From Actinomycetes bacterium (GTDB taxonomy: Bacteria; Actinomycetota; Acidimicrobiia; Acidimicrobiales; RAAP-2): 64,000 bases of DNA. Made by a program: the position numbers and the translations under genes. The stretch covers positions 27,374-91,373 of the forward strand of contig JAJZBK010000007.1 of the NCBI GenBank assembly GCA_021798955.1, read 5' to 3'. The notes beneath the pieces were generated by a model. The model saw only the letters and a list, made by a program, of their open reading frames with translations, made no database searches and was not told where the DNA came from. This document shows positions 25,353 through 36,638 of the stretch, one piece after another (within the stretch, counting starts at the first letter, position 1; each line of letters opens with the position of its first letter).

Positions 25353-25379
25353 TTGGCACTCGCGGCCTTCGAGTGCCAA
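25353..25379. promoter_or_regulatory. CIRCE operator (HrcA site)
   Basis: TTGGCACTC-N9-GAGTGCCAA: two perfect 9-nt arms with the diagnostic 9-nt spacer. High-GC actinobacteria use exactly this variant before groES/groEL. No groE gene is nearby. The flanking genes are the glycosyltransferase (minus strand) and the candidate RNA unit (plus strand). Confidence 0.85.
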
Positions 25380-25500
25380 TTGTGCCACACCCAGCCGGGC
25401 TCGGCACGTCGCCTGGCTACCGGCCCCGGCTTCCTCGATCCCGGTGGGCCGACCACCGGTTGGCTCGGACCCCGAGCACGCCCGATTCGACCAAGACACC

Positions 25501-25529
25501 TTGAAATCCGTGCCGGCAGTGGCTATCAA
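25501..25529 (+). promoter_or_regulatory. Sigma-70 type promoter of the candidate RNA
   Basis: TTGAAA (25501-25506), a 17-nt spacer, and TATCAA (25524-25529) give one of the best promoters in the window. The expected transcription start is about 25536. No good open frame with a ribosome site follows. Confidence 0.7.
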
Positions 25530-25535
25530 TAGAAG

Positions 25536-25893
25536 TGCGGTAGCAGTACTGCAGCCAACGAAGGATCCTCGACCAAGGAGGTGTCCGGAGCATGGTTCGT
25601 GATGTGATGGAGCGTTCGCCGCCTGGGTGAGCGACAGCCTGGTGCTGTTACCCCTGTTGCCGGTAGGCACCGCGGAATCCCGCACGTAGCGGAGTGGTCG
25701 CGATGAGCCGAGCGTGCGCTGCGCGAACGAAGAGCCGAAGGAACAATCAACGACGGCCGGGTGGTCCGGCCGGGCGGCACATCGCCGGCTTCGACGACAC
25801 TCTCTCACCTCTTTTTGCGGCTGGCTGACGCGTCCTATTGGTACCGAAGACAAGACTTACCAGGTGGCACGGGGCCCGGGAGGGCCCCGTGTC
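25536..25893 (+). ncRNA. Candidate structured non-coding RNA or long leader
   Basis: A unit of about 358 nt from a strong promoter to a strong terminator, with stops in all frames. Pairings can be seen: CGTTCGC near 25613 with GCGAACG near 25729 (long range), ACAGC/GCTGT around 25633-25650 inside a GGGT/ACCC stem, and CGCACG/CGTGCG around 25683-25716. It does not match RNase P RNA, tmRNA or SRP RNA motifs that I know. It precedes tldD, which has its own leaderless-type promoter, so an independent RNA is more likely than a leader. Confidence 0.5.
25866..25893 (+). terminator. Terminator hairpin before tldD
   Basis: A 12-bp stem (25866-25877 with 25882-25893, one G-U pair) closed by GGGA. It lacks a T tract, as is common at this base composition. 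It would end the RNA unit that starts near 25536. Confidence 0.7.
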
Positions 25894-25951
25894 GCGTCCG
25901 GAGAGCCCTTTGCGCCAACGCTGTCGACCGACAGCCGGTAGCGTCCCACCG

Positions 25952-27472
25952 GTGCCCGAGCACGCTGCCGGTTTCGATGACCTGTCACTCGACGACCTGT
26001 CACTCGACGACCTGGCAGGCGCCGCCCTCGGGCGGGCCCGGTCGCTCGGGGCGACCGCTGCCGAGCTCCGTGTCGGGCGGCTCCGGACCCAGGTCGTGGT
26101 GGTGCGGGACGGAGCACTCGAGACGACCGTCGACAGCACCGAGCTCGGGCTCGGGCTGCGGGTGCTCCATGCCGGCTCCCTCGGCTTCGCCGGCACGGTC
26201 GTCTGCGATACGACAGCAGCGGCAGGGTTGGCCGACGAGGCCGTCGCCCTGGCCCGGTCCACGGCCGGTGCCGAGGACGGCATCGAGCTCACCGACGAGC
26301 CCGTCCACGGAGAGGTCTCCTGGGTCGCCCCGTACGACGTCGACCCGACCACGGTCCCGCTCGACGACAAGGTCGCCACGCTGGCCCGCTGGACCGAGGA
26401 CCTGCGTCGGGCACCCGGGGTGGCACACGCCGTCGCCCACGTGGTCGCCGTCGTCGAGGACACCCACTTCGCCGACCTCGCCGGCAACCGGATCACCCAG
26501 CGACGGGTCCGCGTCCACCCCGTGGTGGAGGCCGTCGCTGTCGACGCCGCCTCGGGGACCTTCGAGACGATGCGCACCGTTGTGGCACCGGCGGGGCGCG
26601 GTTGGGAGCACGTTGACGGTCCGGGATCGGCACTGGGGGCCGAAGTGGCCACCCTGCCCGACCTCCTGGCCGAAAAGCTGCGAGCCCCCTCGGTCGAGCC
26701 CGGCACCTACGACCTCGTGCTCGATGCCACCAACCTGTGGCTCACCATCCACGAGTCGGTCGGTCATGCCACCGAGCTCGACCGGGCCCTCGGCTACGAG
26801 GCCGCCTACGCCGGCACTTCCTTCGCCACCCTCGACCGGCTCGGCTCGCTCCGCTACGGCTCGCCGCTCATGCACGTCACCGGCGACCGCACCGAGCCCT
26901 ACGGGCTGGCCACGGTCGCCTACGACCACGAAGGGGTCGCCGCCTGCTCCTTCGACCTGGTCCGCGACGGGACCCTCGTCGGCTTCCAGCTCGATCGGAG
27001 GATGGCCGCCGAGCACGGCTTCGGCCGTTCGAACGGGTGCGCGTTTGCCGACTCCCCCCTCCACGTTCCCATCCAGCGGATGGCCAACGTCTCCCTCCAA
27101 CCCGCCCCGGACCCTGGCCCGAGCGTGGAGGAGCTCGTGTCGGGCACCGAGCGGGGCCTCTACGTGGTCGGCGACAAGAGCTGGTCGATCGACATGCAGC
27201 GCACCAACTTCCAGTTCACCGGACAACGCTTTTACCGCATCGAGCACGGACGCCTGGTCGGCCAGGTGCGCGACGCCGCCTACCAAGCCACCACCACCGA
27301 CTTCTGGGGCTCCCTCGACGGGCTCGGGGGCAAGAGCACCTGGGTCCTCGGTGGGGCGCTCAACTGCGGCAAAGGCCAGCCCGGCCAAGTCGCCCCGGTC
27401 AGCCACGGCTGCCCCGCCGCCCGCTTCCGCCAGGTGCGGGTGGTGAACAGCCGGAGGGAAGCGGGCCGGTGA
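25952..27472 (+). CDS. tldD: Metalloprotease TldD
   Basis: A 506-aa protein of the TldD/PmbA family. The zinc motif HESVGH (within LTIHESVGHATELD) marks it as the catalytic TldD subunit, and the C-terminal glycine-rich part (GGKSTWVLGGALNCGKGQPGQ) is typical. TldD/TldE cleave unfolded or modified peptides in the cytoplasm. The GTG at 25952 is 7 nt after TAGCGT. Residues 10-20 repeat DLSLD twice. The stop overlaps the tldE start by 4 nt. Confidence 0.95.
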   Translation: MPEHAAGFDDLSLDDLSLDDLAGAALGRARSLGATAAELRVGRLRTQVVVVRDGALETTVDSTELGLGLRVLHAGSLGFAGTVVCDTTAAAGLADEAVALARSTAGAEDGIELTDEPVHGEVSWVAPYDVDPTTVPLDDKVATLARWTEDLRRAPGVAHAVAHVVAVVEDTHFADLAGNRITQRRVRVHPVVEAVAVDAASGTFETMRTVVAPAGRGWEHVDGPGSALGAEVATLPDLLAEKLRAPSVEPGTYDLVLDATNLWLTIHESVGHATELDRALGYEAAYAGTSFATLDRLGSLRYGSPLMHVTGDRTEPYGLATVAYDHEGVAACSFDLVRDGTLVGFQLDRRMAAEHGFGRSNGCAFADSPLHVPIQRMANVSLQPAPDPGPSVEELVSGTERGLYVVGDKSWSIDMQRTNFQFTGQRFYRIEHGRLVGQVRDAAYQATTTDFWGSLDGLGGKSTWVLGGALNCGKGQPGQVAPVSHGCPAARFRQVRVVNSRREAGR

Positions 27473-28860
27473 CGGCGGGGGACCTCGAGCCCGCCGGGGT
27501 GGTGGCCGAGCGCGCGCTGGCGGCCGCCACCCTCGACGGGTGCGTGGTGGTCGTGAGCGACGTGAGCGAGGTCGAGGTCCGCTTCGCCGCCAACACGACG
27601 ACGACCAACGGCACCCGGCGCGACCGTCAGGTCACCGTCGTCGCCGTCGGTACGGCCCCCGGCGGAGCGACCGTCGGGACGGCGACCGGCAGCGGTGCCG
27701 CCGATGTGCTCGCCCTCGTGCGCGCCGCCGAAGCTGACGCCCGTGGCAACCGGATCGCCGAGGACGCCGCCGACCTGGTCCGGGGAGACGACCGAGACGA
27801 CCTCGACCGACCGGCCCCGGTCACCGGAGTCGGCGCGCTCGCCGCCGTCGTCGATGACCTGCCCGAGGCGTTCGCCGAGGCGCGGGCAACCGGGCACGTT
27901 CTCGCTGGCTTCCTCGAGCACCGTCTCGAGACGACCTCGCTTGCCACCTCCACCGGGTTGCGCCGGCGTCACGTCCAGCCGACGGGGAAGGTCCAACTGG
28001 CTGCCCGGACGGCCGACGGCGGGAACGCCACCTGGGTCGGACGTGAACGTCCCGACCTTGCCGAGGTGTCGCTCTTCGACCTGCACGCCGAGCTCCGGCG
28101 CCGGTTGGCCTTCGGGGCGCGCTCGATCTCGCTGCCGGCCGGTCGGTACCAGGTGGTCCTGCCCCCCGACGCCGTCGCCGACCTCGTCGTCCCCCTCCAC
28201 GATGCCCTCGGGCTGCGCGACGCCGCCGAGGGGCACAGCGTCTTTTCGGCGCCAGGCGGCGGCACCCGGGTCGGCGAGCGCCTCGCCCACCTCCCTGTCA
28301 CGCTCCGCAGCGATCCGGCCGAACCGGGCCTCGAGTGCACCCCGTTCGCCGTGGCCACCGCGTCAGGGGCCGACGTGTCGGTCTTCGACAACGGCCTGCC
28401 GCTCGGGCCGACGACCTGGATCGACAGAGGCCGTCTGGCCCGGCTGCGCACCCATCGGGCCGAGGCCGCTCGCTCGGGGGTGCCGGCAGCCCCACCCGTC
28501 GACAACCTCGTGCTGGACGTGCCCGGCGCGACCTCGTCGGTAGAGGACCTCGTGGCCCGGACTGATCGAGGCCTGCTCCTCACCTGCCTGTGGTACCTGC
28601 GGGAGGTCGACCCGGCCACCCTCCTCCTCACCGGACTGACCCGTGACGGCGTCTACCTGGTCGAGCGCGGCGAGGTGGTTGGAGCGGTCAACAACTTCCG
28701 GTTCAACGAGAGCCCGGTCGACCTGCTCGCCCGCGCCGTCGAGGCCGGAGCGTGCGAGCACGCCTTCTCACGCGAGTGGAACGAGTACGCAGCTCGCCTG
28801 GCCATGCCAGCACTCCGGGTGCCCGACTTCAACCTGAGCTCGGTGAGCCAGGCGGTGTGA
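27469..28860 (+). CDS. tldE: TldE/PmbA-like partner of TldD
   Basis: A 463-aa TldD/PmbA-family protein without the HExxxH motif, as expected of TldE, the non-catalytic partner that closes the TldD chamber. C-terminal blocks such as GLLLTCLWYLREVDPATLLLTGLTRDG and VGAVNNFRFNESPVDLL are family-like. The GTG start overlaps the tldD stop (GTGA). Confidence 0.93.
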   Translation: MTAGDLEPAGVVAERALAAATLDGCVVVVSDVSEVEVRFAANTTTTNGTRRDRQVTVVAVGTAPGGATVGTATGSGAADVLALVRAAEADARGNRIAEDAADLVRGDDRDDLDRPAPVTGVGALAAVVDDLPEAFAEARATGHVLAGFLEHRLETTSLATSTGLRRRHVQPTGKVQLAARTADGGNATWVGRERPDLAEVSLFDLHAELRRRLAFGARSISLPAGRYQVVLPPDAVADLVVPLHDALGLRDAAEGHSVFSAPGGGTRVGERLAHLPVTLRSDPAEPGLECTPFAVATASGADVSVFDNGLPLGPTTWIDRGRLARLRTHRAEAARSGVPAAPPVDNLVLDVPGATSSVEDLVARTDRGLLLTCLWYLREVDPATLLLTGLTRDGVYLVERGEVVGAVNNFRFNESPVDLLARAVEAGACEHAFSREWNEYAARLAMPALRVPDFNLSSVSQAV

Positions 28861-28929
28861 GCCGGCCCCACACGCCGACCCCACGCTCCGGCCCCACGCT
28901 CCGGCAAGCCGCCGACACCACGCCGTCGT

Positions 28930-29901
28930 TCAGGCCACCTCGTCCGGCCGATCACTCAGGGCGGCGAGCAGAGCACCGACCACGTCGGTGACCGGAGTGG
29001 CGATGTCGTGGCGGCGGCCGGCGCGGGTGACAGCTCCGTAGAGGGCGTCGTGTTCGAGCGTGCGCCCGGCGAGCCGGTCGAAGAGCATCGAGGAGCCCGC
29101 ACCGTCGGGCATGGCCGCCATGCGATCGATGGTGGCCTCGCCAAAGGCGGCGTCGATCGACGCGCCCTCGGCGCGCCCGACGGCGAGGCACTCCTCGGCC
29201 AGCGCCGAAGCGACGAGGCGGATGTCATCTCGGCGCAAGACCTCGATCCTGCGCTCGGTCAGTGCGGTGATGCCGTTCGCCACCACGTTGGCGCACAGCT
29301 TCTTCCACAGCGCCGTCGTGAGGTCGGCGACCGGCCGGACGAAGGCCCGGTCCGAGGCGAACAGGGCGTCGAGCCGCTCGGCGTCCTCGGGGACCACGCC
29401 CTGGTCGGGGTCGCGCGCCGGCACGTAGACGAACCCGTTCGTCCGGTGCACGACGCGCCCGGGGCCCAACGGCTCCACCCCGCTGTAGACGATGCCGGGG
29501 ACGACGCGGGCCCCGGCTGCGACGTAGGGGCGCACCAGCTCGACCTGTTCGACACCGTTCTGGAGCACCACGACCGTCGTCCCCGACCCGGTGAGGGCCC
29601 GGAGCCACCCGGCTGCGCCCGCAGTCTGATGGGCCTTGGTGGCCAGCAGCACCCAGTCGACCGGCGGAGCAAGCGCATCGGCCACCTGGGCGGGGTCGGC
29701 GAGGACCCGAGGGCGGAACCGGACGGTCTCGCCCCACCGCTCGGACTCGACGACCAGCTCGTCGAACGGGGTCCGGACGCAGAGCGTGACGTCGGCCCGG
29801 CCGGCAGCGAGCAGGTAGCCGGCGAAGAAGGCACCGATGGCCCCGGCGCCGACCACGGCGACGGTGGGGAGGGTCCTGCTGCCTGCGTGCTCCTCGGTCA
29901 C
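28930..29901 (-). CDS. 2-dehydropantoate 2-reductase family protein
   Basis: A 323-aa ApbA/PanE-type enzyme. The NAD(P) motif VVGAGAIGAFFAGYL, the ATKAHQT strand end and the C-terminal LWKKLCANVVANGITALT with catalytic Lys and Asn are all present. The family reduces ketopantoate to pantoate for CoA synthesis, but paralogues with other substrates are common, so I give no gene symbol. AGGAGGG lies 3 nt before the GTG at 29901. Confidence 0.88.
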   Translation of the reverse strand: MTEEHAGSRTLPTVAVVGAGAIGAFFAGYLLAAGRADVTLCVRTPFDELVVESERWGETVRFRPRVLADPAQVADALAPPVDWVLLATKAHQTAGAAGWLRALTGSGTTVVVLQNGVEQVELVRPYVAAGARVVPGIVYSGVEPLGPGRVVHRTNGFVYVPARDPDQGVVPEDAERLDALFASDRAFVRPVADLTTALWKKLCANVVANGITALTERRIEVLRRDDIRLVASALAEECLAVGRAEGASIDAAFGEATIDRMAAMPDGAGSSMLFDRLAGRTLEHDALYGAVTRAGRRHDIATPVTDVVGALLAALSDRPDEVA

Positions 29902-30188
29902 CTGCCCTCCTTGTCTCCGCCCGCCCCGCATGGCCGTCGTCCGCGGTCCTCGTCCGCGGTCCTCGTGCCTGCCGTCGGTCTACCTGCTGCGCCCTCGCCA
30001 CCGCGCACACGGCGAAGCGCCCGCGCCGACGGCGCATCCTCCCCCCTGGGACGTACCCGGGTCGGAGCCCGGAGGGCGAGCATCCGGCCACCCCAGGTGC
30101 CATCATGGGTGGACGAGACGACGCATGCTCGTCGGGGGAGGCCGGTGATGGCGGGCGCACGCTGGGGCACGCATCGAGGGCCAGTGGC

Positions 30189-32408
<2,220 letters not shown>

Positions 32409-32527
32409 CCACCCGAGCCTTGGCGGACGGCAAGGCAGGCCTGGCGGAGCAGAAGGATGTTCCAGTGGTCACCGGCCCGATCTCGAGCGGGACGCACCTC
32501 CCGGCGGCGGGCAGCCGCCCGGACGGC

Positions 32528-33160
32528 TCAGACGACCTGTTCCACCAGCGGGTCGACAGGCTCGGCGCTCGGCGCCCCCCGGCGGCGCTCGAGGAAGATC
32601 ACCCGCTGGTAGACCACGAACTTGGCCACCCAGAAGACGACATTGAGCAGCGGGAAGGCCACGGCCACGACCAGCAGGTGGAAGGGGTGCCCGGCCGGTG
32701 CCAGCCGGGCCACCAGGCCGGTCGCCAGGCTCAGCAGGGCGATGCTCACAGCCGAGGTCGTCCAGTAGAGGACGACCTGGCGGCCGACACCCCTGCGCTC
32801 CGCCCGCGCCCAGATCCAGTAGCGGCTGAGCAGGTAGGAGGGGACGGTCGCCACCAGGTTGGCGGTCAGGGCGGCCGTCGTCGCGCCCATAGCGCCCGTA
32901 CCGTAGAGGGCGACGAGCACGGCCTCGCTCACCCCGAGGGCCACGCCCGACGTCAACGCGTACCGCACGAGCCTTGCCACCAAGGCCCGATGGGCCTCCG
33001 GGACGAGCGCGACGAGCGCCCGCACCCGCTCGGGCAACCCTCCGGTCGCCGAGCGTCCGGGCACGTGGTCACCCTGCCTCCGCTCAGGCGCCACCGATCC
33101 CGGTCGCACCCGCTCGTCGGCGACGGCGGTGCCGGCCTCGCCGGAACCCTCGGCAGTCAT
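32528..33160 (-). CDS. GtrA-like flippase-type membrane protein
   Basis: A 210-aa protein with a 60-residue charged N-terminus and four transmembrane helices. The family pattern is visible in LVRYALTSGVALGVSEAVLVAL, NLVATVPSYLLSRYWIWA and FPLLNVVFWVAKFVVYQRVIF. GtrA proteins help move polyprenyl-linked sugars across the membrane for surface polysaccharides. There is no glycosyltransferase next to it, so the pathway is unknown. Confidence 0.85.
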   Translation of the reverse strand: MTAEGSGEAGTAVADERVRPGSVAPERRQGDHVPGRSATGGLPERVRALVALVPEAHRALVARLVRYALTSGVALGVSEAVLVALYGTGAMGATTAALTANLVATVPSYLLSRYWIWARAERRGVGRQVVLYWTTSAVSIALLSLATGLVARLAPAGHPFHLLVVAVAFPLLNVVFWVAKFVVYQRVIFLERRRGAPSAEPVDPLVEQVV

Positions 33161-33464
33161 CCCTCCTCGTCCTCCTCGTCGGCATCACGGACCGGTCCAG
33201 GCACACCGACCCACTGGCAAGTGTCACCCCGTCGCCCCACCCCGACCAGGGCCGAAGGTCCCAGTCAGGGAGGGATCGCTGGCGTCCTCGTAGCCGACGG
33301 CATGCCGTGTTGGCCTGGTCTCCAGCTGCTCTGGCCTCCAGGTGCTGCTCTGGCCTGCCGTTCTGGCTTTCTGTCCTGGTCAGGAGGTTAGCCGCCCCCC
33401 CGCATGACCGACCAGGCACTCCGGCCACTCGACCCACCGGTGCGGCCGCTGGACCCGGGCGAGC
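33161..33464. other. Intergenic region between GtrA and the exporter
   Basis: No gene seen. 33308-33380 is rich in CTGGCC/CCTGGT motifs (irregular CTGG repeats), unlike the rest of the window. Confidence 0.5.
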
Positions 33465-34985
33465 TCACGGCCCCGCCGGAGCGCCGTTACCTGCTCCGGT
33501 CGGGGGCCCGACCTGGTGGCGACGAGGCCGAGCCCGGCTGACCGACAGCAGGGCGGCCACCACCATCAGCGACGTCGACGAGTAGAAGGCGGCGTGGATG
33601 CCGTCGGTGAACGGTCCGGCCACGCTCGGACGCAGTGTCGTGGTGCCGACGAAGATGGCGAAGGCCTCGTGCTTGGTGATCGTCGCCGAGGCGACGAGGA
33701 TGGCCAGGGCGAACGAGAAGACCATGCCCACGTTGGCAAACGTCCGCAGGAGCCCCGAGGCGATGCCGAAGCGCTCTCCTGGCGCGGCCTTCATCACCGC
33801 CGAGTTGTTCGAGGGGAAGAAGCAGCCGGACCCCACAGCCCCGACCACGTAGGCGGCTACCACGAACCACAGCGGCGTGCCCAGGCCGAGCTGCGCGTAG
33901 GCGAGGAGGGCGACGACCTGGACGGCGAGGCCGACGGTGGCCGGTAGCACCGCCCCCCGACGGTCGGCAAAACGCCCGGCGAACGGCCCGACCACACCAC
34001 CCACCAGGTAGCCCGGGACGAGCAGGAGCGAGGCGTGGATGGGGCTCAGGCGGCGCACGCCCTGGAGGTACATGAGCAGCAAGAAGAGGACGGCGAAGTT
34101 GGCCAGGCTCTGGAAGAGCGCGGCGAGGAGCGACGGCGTCATGGTCGGGACCCGGAACAAGTCGAGGTCGAGCATGGGGGCCGGGCTCGTCCGCTCGATC
34201 CGCCAGAACACGACGAGCACCACAGCACCCCCGACCAGCCAGGCCGCGATGGTCATGTCGAGCGACTGGGAGGTCAGCTTCACCATCGCCCACAGGAGCC
34301 CGAAGAGGCCGATCCCGAGGGTCACCATGCCCCACCAGTCGAGACGGCGCTGCTGGCGACGGCCCGAGTCGACGAGGACGCGACGGGCTCCCACGACGGC
34401 GGCGAGGCCGATGGGGACGTTGATGCCGAAGATCCACCGCCACGACACGAAGGTCACGATGACGCCACCGAGCACCACACCGAGCACCGCTCCGGTGTTG
34501 AAGCCGATGGAGTTCATGCCATAGGCGCGCCCGCGCTGGTCGGGTGGGAACGTGTCGGCGATCACCGCTCCGGAGTTGGCGGTGATCAGGGCACCGCCCA
34601 CGCCCTGCAGCAGCCGGAAGCCGACGAGCGACAGCTCGTTCCACGACAGTGCACAGGCGAGCGACCCGGCCACGAAGACGACGAAGCCCGCCTCGTACAT
34701 GCGGACGCGCCCGAAGAGGTCGCCCAGCCGGCCCACCTGTGTCGACAGCAGGGTGATGACCAGCAGATAGCCGATGATCACCCAGATGACCGAGGCCAGG
34801 CCGATGTGGAGCGACCGTTGGATGTCGGGCAGGGCGAGGACGACGATGGTCGTGTCGACGGCGGTGATGAGCACGCCGACCACCACCACGGCGAGCGCCA
34901 GGTTGGGGTGCGCTGCCGCTTGTGCACCCTCGGTCGGCCCGCCGGGCTCGTCCGCTCCGTGCTGGCGGGCCCCGGCGAGCGTCAT
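33465..34985 (-). CDS. MFS drug exporter, DHA2 (14-helix) family
   Basis: A 506-aa transporter with 14 predicted helices. Family motifs are visible: LITAVDTTIVVLALPDIQRSL (motif D1), QVGRLGDLFGRVRMY (motif A) and GFRLLQGVGGALI (motif B/C region). DHA2 members export cationic drugs or metabolites by proton antiport. The ATG at 34985 overlaps the stop of the upstream flavin-fold gene, so the two are co-translated. Confidence 0.92.
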   Translation of the reverse strand: MTLAGARQHGADEPGGPTEGAQAAAHPNLALAVVVVGVLITAVDTTIVVLALPDIQRSLHIGLASVIWVIIGYLLVITLLSTQVGRLGDLFGRVRMYEAGFVVFVAGSLACALSWNELSLVGFRLLQGVGGALITANSGAVIADTFPPDQRGRAYGMNSIGFNTGAVLGVVLGGVIVTFVSWRWIFGINVPIGLAAVVGARRVLVDSGRRQQRRLDWWGMVTLGIGLFGLLWAMVKLTSQSLDMTIAAWLVGGAVVLVVFWRIERTSPAPMLDLDLFRVPTMTPSLLAALFQSLANFAVLFLLLMYLQGVRRLSPIHASLLLVPGYLVGGVVGPFAGRFADRRGAVLPATVGLAVQVVALLAYAQLGLGTPLWFVVAAYVVGAVGSGCFFPSNNSAVMKAAPGERFGIASGLLRTFANVGMVFSFALAILVASATITKHEAFAIFVGTTTLRPSVAGPFTDGIHAAFYSSTSLMVVAALLSVSRARPRRHQVGPPTGAGNGAPAGP

Positions 34986-35392
34986 CCCGCGACGTCGGGA
35001 CCGGCCCGCTCGATGGCGACCCGGATCGCCACCCGCCGCTCGGACGCCATCGCCGAGCGGAACTCGTCCCAGTCGGGATGCTCGCCGGCCACCTGTCGGT
35101 AGAGGGCGACAAGGAGGTCCATGGCCTCGGGAAGCGGGACGATGGTGGCCTGCCCGTCGACGACGACCCACGGGCCGAAGAAGCCGTCACCGAAGGCGCA
35201 CACGGTCACCCGGGGGTCCCGACGCAGGTTGCGCACCTTGTAGGCCGGTTCGCGGCTCGAGACCACGAGGTGCCCGGTGTCGTCGATGCCGTGGACGACC
35301 GGCGAGGGCTGCGGCGAGCCGTCGCGACGCCGGGCGACGAGCACCGAGTGGTGGTTCTGGCGCAGGAAGTCCCGCGCCGCATCGATGTCCAT
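34982..35392 (-). CDS. PPOX-class F420-dependent oxidoreductase
   Basis: A 136-aa split-beta-barrel protein. HSVLVARRRDGSPQPSPVVHGID and the later KVRNLRRDPRVTVCAF are typical of actinobacterial PPOX proteins that bind F420 (or FMN) and reduce small molecules. GGGAGGT stands 6 nt before the ATG at 35392. It overlaps the exporter gene by 4 nt (ATGA), so modification plus export of a compound is a possible joint role. Confidence 0.88.
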   Translation of the reverse strand: MDIDAARDFLRQNHHSVLVARRRDGSPQPSPVVHGIDDTGHLVVSSREPAYKVRNLRRDPRVTVCAFGDGFFGPWVVVDGQATIVPLPEAMDLLVALYRQVAGEHPDWDEFRSAMASERRVAIRVAIERAGPDVAG

Positions 35393-35625
35393 CCCCGACC
35401 TCCCTCTGCTGGTGCTTGCCTCTCCTGCCGCGTCGCCGCTGCCTGCCCCTGCGGGCCACCGTCTGCGCTTCGCCAGTGTCGCACCGCGAGACCCAGCCCG
35501 GCGAGACCCAGCCCGGCGCCTCCACCAGGGTGGCTGGACGACCGGCACGGCGTCGGCCTACCGTGCCCCCCCATGGTGCGGGCTCGCCGTGACGCGCAGA
35601 CGGGCGCTGCGACCGCCAGCCGCCG

Positions 35626-36585
35626 GTGAGCGCCAGCCCGGTCGCCGTGGTCGCCGTGGTCGGCCACGTGGTGGCGACCACCCTCCCACCGCTCGACTGG
35701 TCCCATCTGGGGATCACCGAGGTGGGAGCGGTTCCGACCGTCCTCATGGTCGTGGCCCTAGCCGCCTACCTCTGGGGGGCTCGGCGGTTGCACCGTCGAC
35801 CCGGAGCCGGTTGGCCGGCCCATCGGACGGTGGCCTTCGTCGCCGGCATGGTGGTCACCGCGTTCGCCATCGAGTCGTTCGTGGGCGCCTACGACGACGT
35901 CCTCTTCTACGACCACATGATCCAGCACCTGCTGCTCATCATGATCGCCGGCCCGCTCTTCGCCCTCGGTGCCCCGCTCGACCTCCTCGTCACGGCCACC
36001 GGCGGCCGGGCACACCGCATCGCCGAGCGGGCGATGCGGTCACGGACCGCCGAGGTCGTCGGTCACCCGATCAGCAGCTTCGTCCTGTACTTCGCCCTCA
36101 TCCCCGTGACCCACCTGACGGTCTTCTACAACTGGACCCTCGAGTACGACCTCGTCCACGACCTCGAGCACATCCTGTTCCTCGTCATGGGCTACCTGTT
36201 CTTCCGACCGGTCGTCGCCGTCGAGTCGTCCCGCCACCCGCTCATCCCCCCCCTCCAGCTCCTCTATGTCGCCCTTGCCGTTCCGGTGGACACCTTCACC
36301 GGCCTTGCCCTCACGTCGACCACCCACGAGATCTTCCCCTACTACCTCACCCACCACCGCTCGTGGGGACCCTCGCTGCTGACCGACCTCCACGCCGGCG
36401 GGGCGATCATGTGGGTGGGCGGCGACAGCCTGATGTTCTTGATCATGATCCCGATCGTGCTGCGATGGGTCCGCTACGAGGACGTCCGGACGGCCGAGAT
36501 CGACGCCGAGCTCGATGCCGAGCTCGACGCCGAGCTCGATGCCCTGCAGGGCGAGGGCCACCAGGGTCCTGACCACGCTTCTTGA
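35626..36585 (+). CDS. ctaG: Cytochrome c oxidase assembly factor CtaG (caa3 type)
   Basis: A 319-aa membrane protein with about seven helices. Motifs YDHMIQHLLLIMIAGPLFALGAP and DLVHDLEHILFLVMGYLFF, together with HAGGAIMWVGGD, match the caa3_CtaG family that helps insert copper into oxidase. The C-terminus is AEID followed by three AELD units, encoded by four 12-nt repeats. The GTG at 35626 is used. Function fits with ctaA/ctaB elsewhere in the window. Confidence 0.9.
   Translation: MSASPVAVVAVVGHVVATTLPPLDWSHLGITEVGAVPTVLMVVALAAYLWGARRLHRRPGAGWPAHRTVAFVAGMVVTAFAIESFVGAYDDVLFYDHMIQHLLLIMIAGPLFALGAPLDLLVTATGGRAHRIAERAMRSRTAEVVGHPISSFVLYFALIPVTHLTVFYNWTLEYDLVHDLEHILFLVMGYLFFRPVVAVESSRHPLIPPLQLLYVALAVPVDTFTGLALTSTTHEIFPYYLTHHRSWGPSLLTDLHAGGAIMWVGGDSLMFLIMIPIVLRWVRYEDVRTAEIDAELDAELDAELDALQGEGHQGPDHAS
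36493..36540 (+). repeat. 12-nt tandem repeat x4 in the ctaG 3' end
   Basis: Four near-identical 12-nt units encode AEID-AELD-AELD-AELD in the acidic cytoplasmic tail. Confidence 0.85.
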
Positions 36586-36638
36586 AGGCTGCTCCTGGCC
36601 GTTGGCCGCAGCGGTCTCCGACCTGGCAGGCTGCTCAC

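Noticed and set aside
25655..25690. T-box or other riboswitch, because of the block GGCACCGCGGAATCC
   Set aside because: The essential TGG bulge is missing, it is far from the terminator, and no amino-acid or tRNA-synthetase gene follows.
25560..25760. RNase P RNA or tmRNA
   Set aside because: The GAGGAAAGTCC core of RNase P and the tRNA-like ends and tag frame of tmRNA are absent.
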